From assembly GCF_009829325.1 (NCBI RefSeq), contig NZ_VUOS01000012.1:62001-126000 (forward strand): 64,000 nt of DNA, given 5' to 3'. Shown in pieces: positions 62,306 to 64,000 of this stretch (position 1 is the first letter of the stretch; the number at the start of each line of letters is the position of its first letter). This DNA is from Nocardia sp. CY41. Its GTDB lineage: Bacteria > Actinomycetota > Actinomycetes > Mycobacteriales > Mycobacteriaceae. The notes beneath the pieces are model-generated. The model was given only the letters and a program-made list of their open reading frames with translations, did not search any database and was not told the origin of the DNA. The position numbers and the translations under genes are program-made.

Positions 62306-62376
62306 GAGTGGCACACGGCTGCGGCAAAACGCGAGAAGGCCCCTCGCTGATGTGCCACTCATGTGTGCCACTCATG
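62306..62376. terminator. Inverted repeat between convergent genes, with a 13-bp tandem duplication
   Basis: GAGTGGCACA (62306-62315) pairs with TGTGCCACTC (62351-62360) around a 35-nt loop, a possible bidirectional terminator after puuE. The right arm is part of TGTGCCACTCATG, which is exactly duplicated at 62351-62363 and 62364-62376. The second copy contains the stop codon of the convergent gene. Confidence 0.5.
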
Positions 62377-62917
62377 AACTGCGGTCAGGGGGGTTCCGGG
62401 TCAGAAATTCGGATAGCGCGGTGGTGATTGCGGCGTCTATGGCGGCGCGATTGTCGGGCTCATCCTCCCATTGGGTGCACCACGCGTGCATCGGCTCGCA
62501 AATGCCGAACGGATCGTCAGGTTCGTAGATGCGGAGCGTTCGAATCGCGACGGCCGCGAGATAGGGGCGCTCTACGCGTTCCAGCACCGCCGCCGCTTGG
62601 TGCTTGCAGACGAAGGCGAGGCCCGCGTGCGGCTGCCCCGCCGTCAATCCGAACTTCTCCATCACCTGTGCGACAACCTGGCGTGTCACAGCTTCCAACG
62701 CGTCGCTGTCCGTATCCGATTCAGCCGCGTAGTCGACCACGAACTCGCGTGCACAGCGGATACACAGCTCCTCATAGGCGGAGTGGGTGTGCAGCTGTTC
62801 TGCATCATCGAGCAGAGCAGCCACGTCGCGGGCGGCAGCCGATACCGTCGACGCCGGCACTTCCCACACCGTGTGATACCCACAGGCAGTGAAGAAGTCG
62901 GTCAGAGCCCGTCGCAT
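62372..62917 (-). CDS. Hypothetical protein
   Basis: 181-aa acidic, mostly helical protein (RALTDFFTACGYHTVWEVPA, YEELCIRCAREFVVDYAAES, FVCKHQAAAVLERVERPYLA, CEPMHAWCTQWEDEP). It contains several cysteines but no recognised metal motif. ATG 62917 is the preferred start; the frame is open to 63010. It may belong to a small lower-GC group of genes that continues beyond the window. Function unknown. Confidence 0.6.
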   Translation of the reverse strand: MRRALTDFFTACGYHTVWEVPASTVSAAARDVAALLDDAEQLHTHSAYEELCIRCAREFVVDYAAESDTDSDALEAVTRQVVAQVMEKFGLTAGQPHAGLAFVCKHQAAAVLERVERPYLAAVAIRTLRIYEPDDPFGICEPMHAWCTQWEDEPDNRAAIDAAITTALSEFLTRNPPDRSS

Positions 62918-63251
62918 CGTCCATCGGGGGTCGGCGGTCCGCCGAGCTTCCTCCGTGGCGCGTGCTTGTCGAACTCGCGCGAGAACACCTGCCGGTCGTT
63001 CAACGCCCATTCGAACATCCCACCCAGTCGTCGTCCGGATCCGTCATTGACGGTCCCGATTTGGTTGGACGTCGCGGACGACCGATCGGTTCGGCCGATA
63101 TCTGAATCGAGTCGGTTTCCGTAGTGCGGCAGCGGCGGCTCAACCAGGCCCCAAAGTTGTAAACCGCACCACATTCGTTGACGTGAATAGTTCGATGCGA
63201 TCGAAGTGAGCTCATGCCGCGCTGAATTTATCGGGAAGTGTCGAACGGCGG
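62918..63251. other. Short region with a possible small minus-strand ORF
   Basis: A 38-codon minus-strand ORF, MFEWALNDRQVFSREFDKHA and on to TGA at 62902, is protein-like and overlaps the start of the next gene. It may be a small gene or a remnant. Nothing else is recognised. Confidence 0.3.
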
Positions 63252-63647
63252 CTAACCTCCGATTGTGAATTCTACGTAATCATGTCCTGGGACCTTTGAG
63301 CTCAGTACGCCATTCTGGAATTCCAGTGTGTAGCGTATTACCGGCTCCCCGAACGGATTGATGGGAATCGAAATCGAAATCCCTGACTCGATAAGTGATT
63401 TCACGATAACGAGGATGTCGGATAGCTCGAACGGATCGTCTCGTGGTGCCAGGAACGACACATTGAGTCCGAGATCAACGCGAATCCCCTCCTCTTGTTC
63501 GGTCAAGGCGATGGATAACCCCGATCCGCCTCTGGGAATCGCTGTAACGATATCCGAACCTGCATCGAAAAAGATGTGCCCGACGGTCCCGTACTCTGTA
63601 GACAGCCACGAATACAAGTCCGACATGACATGATCGAAATCATCCAC
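63252..63647 (-). CDS. Hypothetical acidic protein, possible immunity type
   Basis: 131-aa acidic protein with alternating strands and helices (DDFDHVMSDLYSWLSTEYG at the start, SGLSIALTEQEEGIRVDLGL in the middle, and a beta-rich end). No signal peptide. Size and charge resemble small immunity proteins, but no family is recognised. ATG 63647; the DNA is clearly less GC-rich than the purine cluster. Confidence 0.55.
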   Translation of the reverse strand: MDDFDHVMSDLYSWLSTEYGTVGHIFFDAGSDIVTAIPRGGSGLSIALTEQEEGIRVDLGLNVSFLAPRDDPFELSDILVIVKSLIESGISISIPINPFGEPVIRYTLEFQNGVLSSKVPGHDYVEFTIGG

Positions 63648-63679
63648 GAAGTCTGGTCACCTCTTTCTTTGTCGGCGAA

Positions 63680-64000
63680 TCAGCAGGTCACCGTCGATCG
63701 TGGCCCAAACCCATTCTGATAGTTCTTGGTTGTCTTCCCGTCCACGGTGAGATACCCTTCTGCTACTCCAATGTACTCCCCTGGTGCGCAGGGAGTTCCA
63801 TTCTGCGACATGACGGTATATTTCTTTCCAGCTGTAGGCGAATGCACCGTTCTCTGGGCAATGCTGCTCTCGATACGAACCCACTCCGCCCCGTCCACTT
63901 TGACGTAGTAGATGAACACATCTGCGCGTTCGACATCACCCTGGCAGATGAGCGTTCCTTTGACGTCCATCAGGCCAGGTGAACCTTTCGATTGATGCAC
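63680..64000 (-). CDS. Partial hypothetical protein at the window edge
   Basis: C-terminal 106 residues of a minus-strand gene whose start is beyond the window. It is beta-rich (VKGTLICQGDVERADVFIYY, GKKYTVMSQNGTPCAPGEYIG, DGKTTKNYQNGFGPRSTVTC) with cysteines spaced like a small secreted domain. The partial sequence does not allow a family call. Together with the acidic gene downstream it could be a secreted effector and its partner. Confidence 0.5.
   Translation of the reverse strand: MHQSKGSPGLMDVKGTLICQGDVERADVFIYYVKVDGAEWVRIESSIAQRTVHSPTAGKKYTVMSQNGTPCAPGEYIGVAEGYLTVDGKTTKNYQNGFGPRSTVTC

Noticed and set aside
63657..63884. 75-aa minus-strand ORF overlapping the edge gene
   Set aside because: It is in a different frame from the protein-like partial gene and has no ribosome site.

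Overview
The window looks like chromosome of a mycolic-acid actinomycete, most likely Nocardia or a close relative. The DNA is GC-rich, GTG starts and 4-bp ATGA/GTGA gene overlaps are very common, and several proteins have their closest recognisable relatives in Mycobacterium and Nocardia (LpdC, RamB, FadE5, LigB, PitA with its small membrane partner and DUF3349 proteins). No tRNA, rRNA, CRISPR array or insertion sequence was seen.

Layout. 0-9 kb: housekeeping and regulatory genes (M19 dipeptidase, lpd, polysaccharide deacetylase, F420/FMN-binding oxidase, an HxlR/NmrA-type divergent pair, a TetR/VOC divergent pair, a carboxymuconolactone decarboxylase-like protein, a membrane-anchored NERD protein). 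8.7-15 kb: a GntR regulator and the urea ABC transporter urtABCDE. 15-17.5 kb: fadE5 followed by a hairpin-rich repeat array. 17.5-26.7 kb: a TetR/MFS efflux pair, ramB, ligB, a secreted lipase and the pitA operon. 26.7-32.3 kb: an accessory block of lower GC with a DUF4254-like protein, an Scr1-type HTH plus DUF397 pair, a SUKH domain fused to an Lsr2-type DNA-binding tail, gene fragments and an aerolysin-like pore-forming protein. 32.4-43.7 kb: a sugar cluster with an aldolase, PfkB kinase, NagA-type deacetylase, ROK kinase and AgaS-type SIS isomerase on one strand, and an ABC importer plus TetR and DeoR regulators on the other. Together they make a complete route for N-acetylgalactosamine or galactosamine. 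43.7-45.2 kb: a zincin-like gene, apparently frameshifted, with a coupled small gene. 45.2-62.3 kb: pnuC, an NMT1/THI5-type ABC importer and a purine degradation cluster. 62.3-64 kb: lower-GC hypothetical genes.

The purine cluster can take guanine or hypoxanthine through xanthine and urate to allantoate and urea: guanine/8-oxoguanine deaminase, xanthine dehydrogenase with its maturation factors, uricase, HIU hydrolase, OHCU decarboxylase, PuuE allantoinase and allantoicase. Urea released there could be recovered by urtABCDE, which has a possible GlnR site upstream.

The most unusual structures are: (1) two tandem, nearly repeated small ORFs in front of puuE, each overlapping the next start by GTGA; (2) two tiny ORFs that bridge ABC-transporter genes through ATGA overlaps on both sides; (3) a 163-bp three-hairpin repeat present as two nearly identical copies, degenerate tandem copies and a short form; (4) the SUKH-Lsr2 fusion. 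All function statements come from reading motifs by eye; no database search was run.
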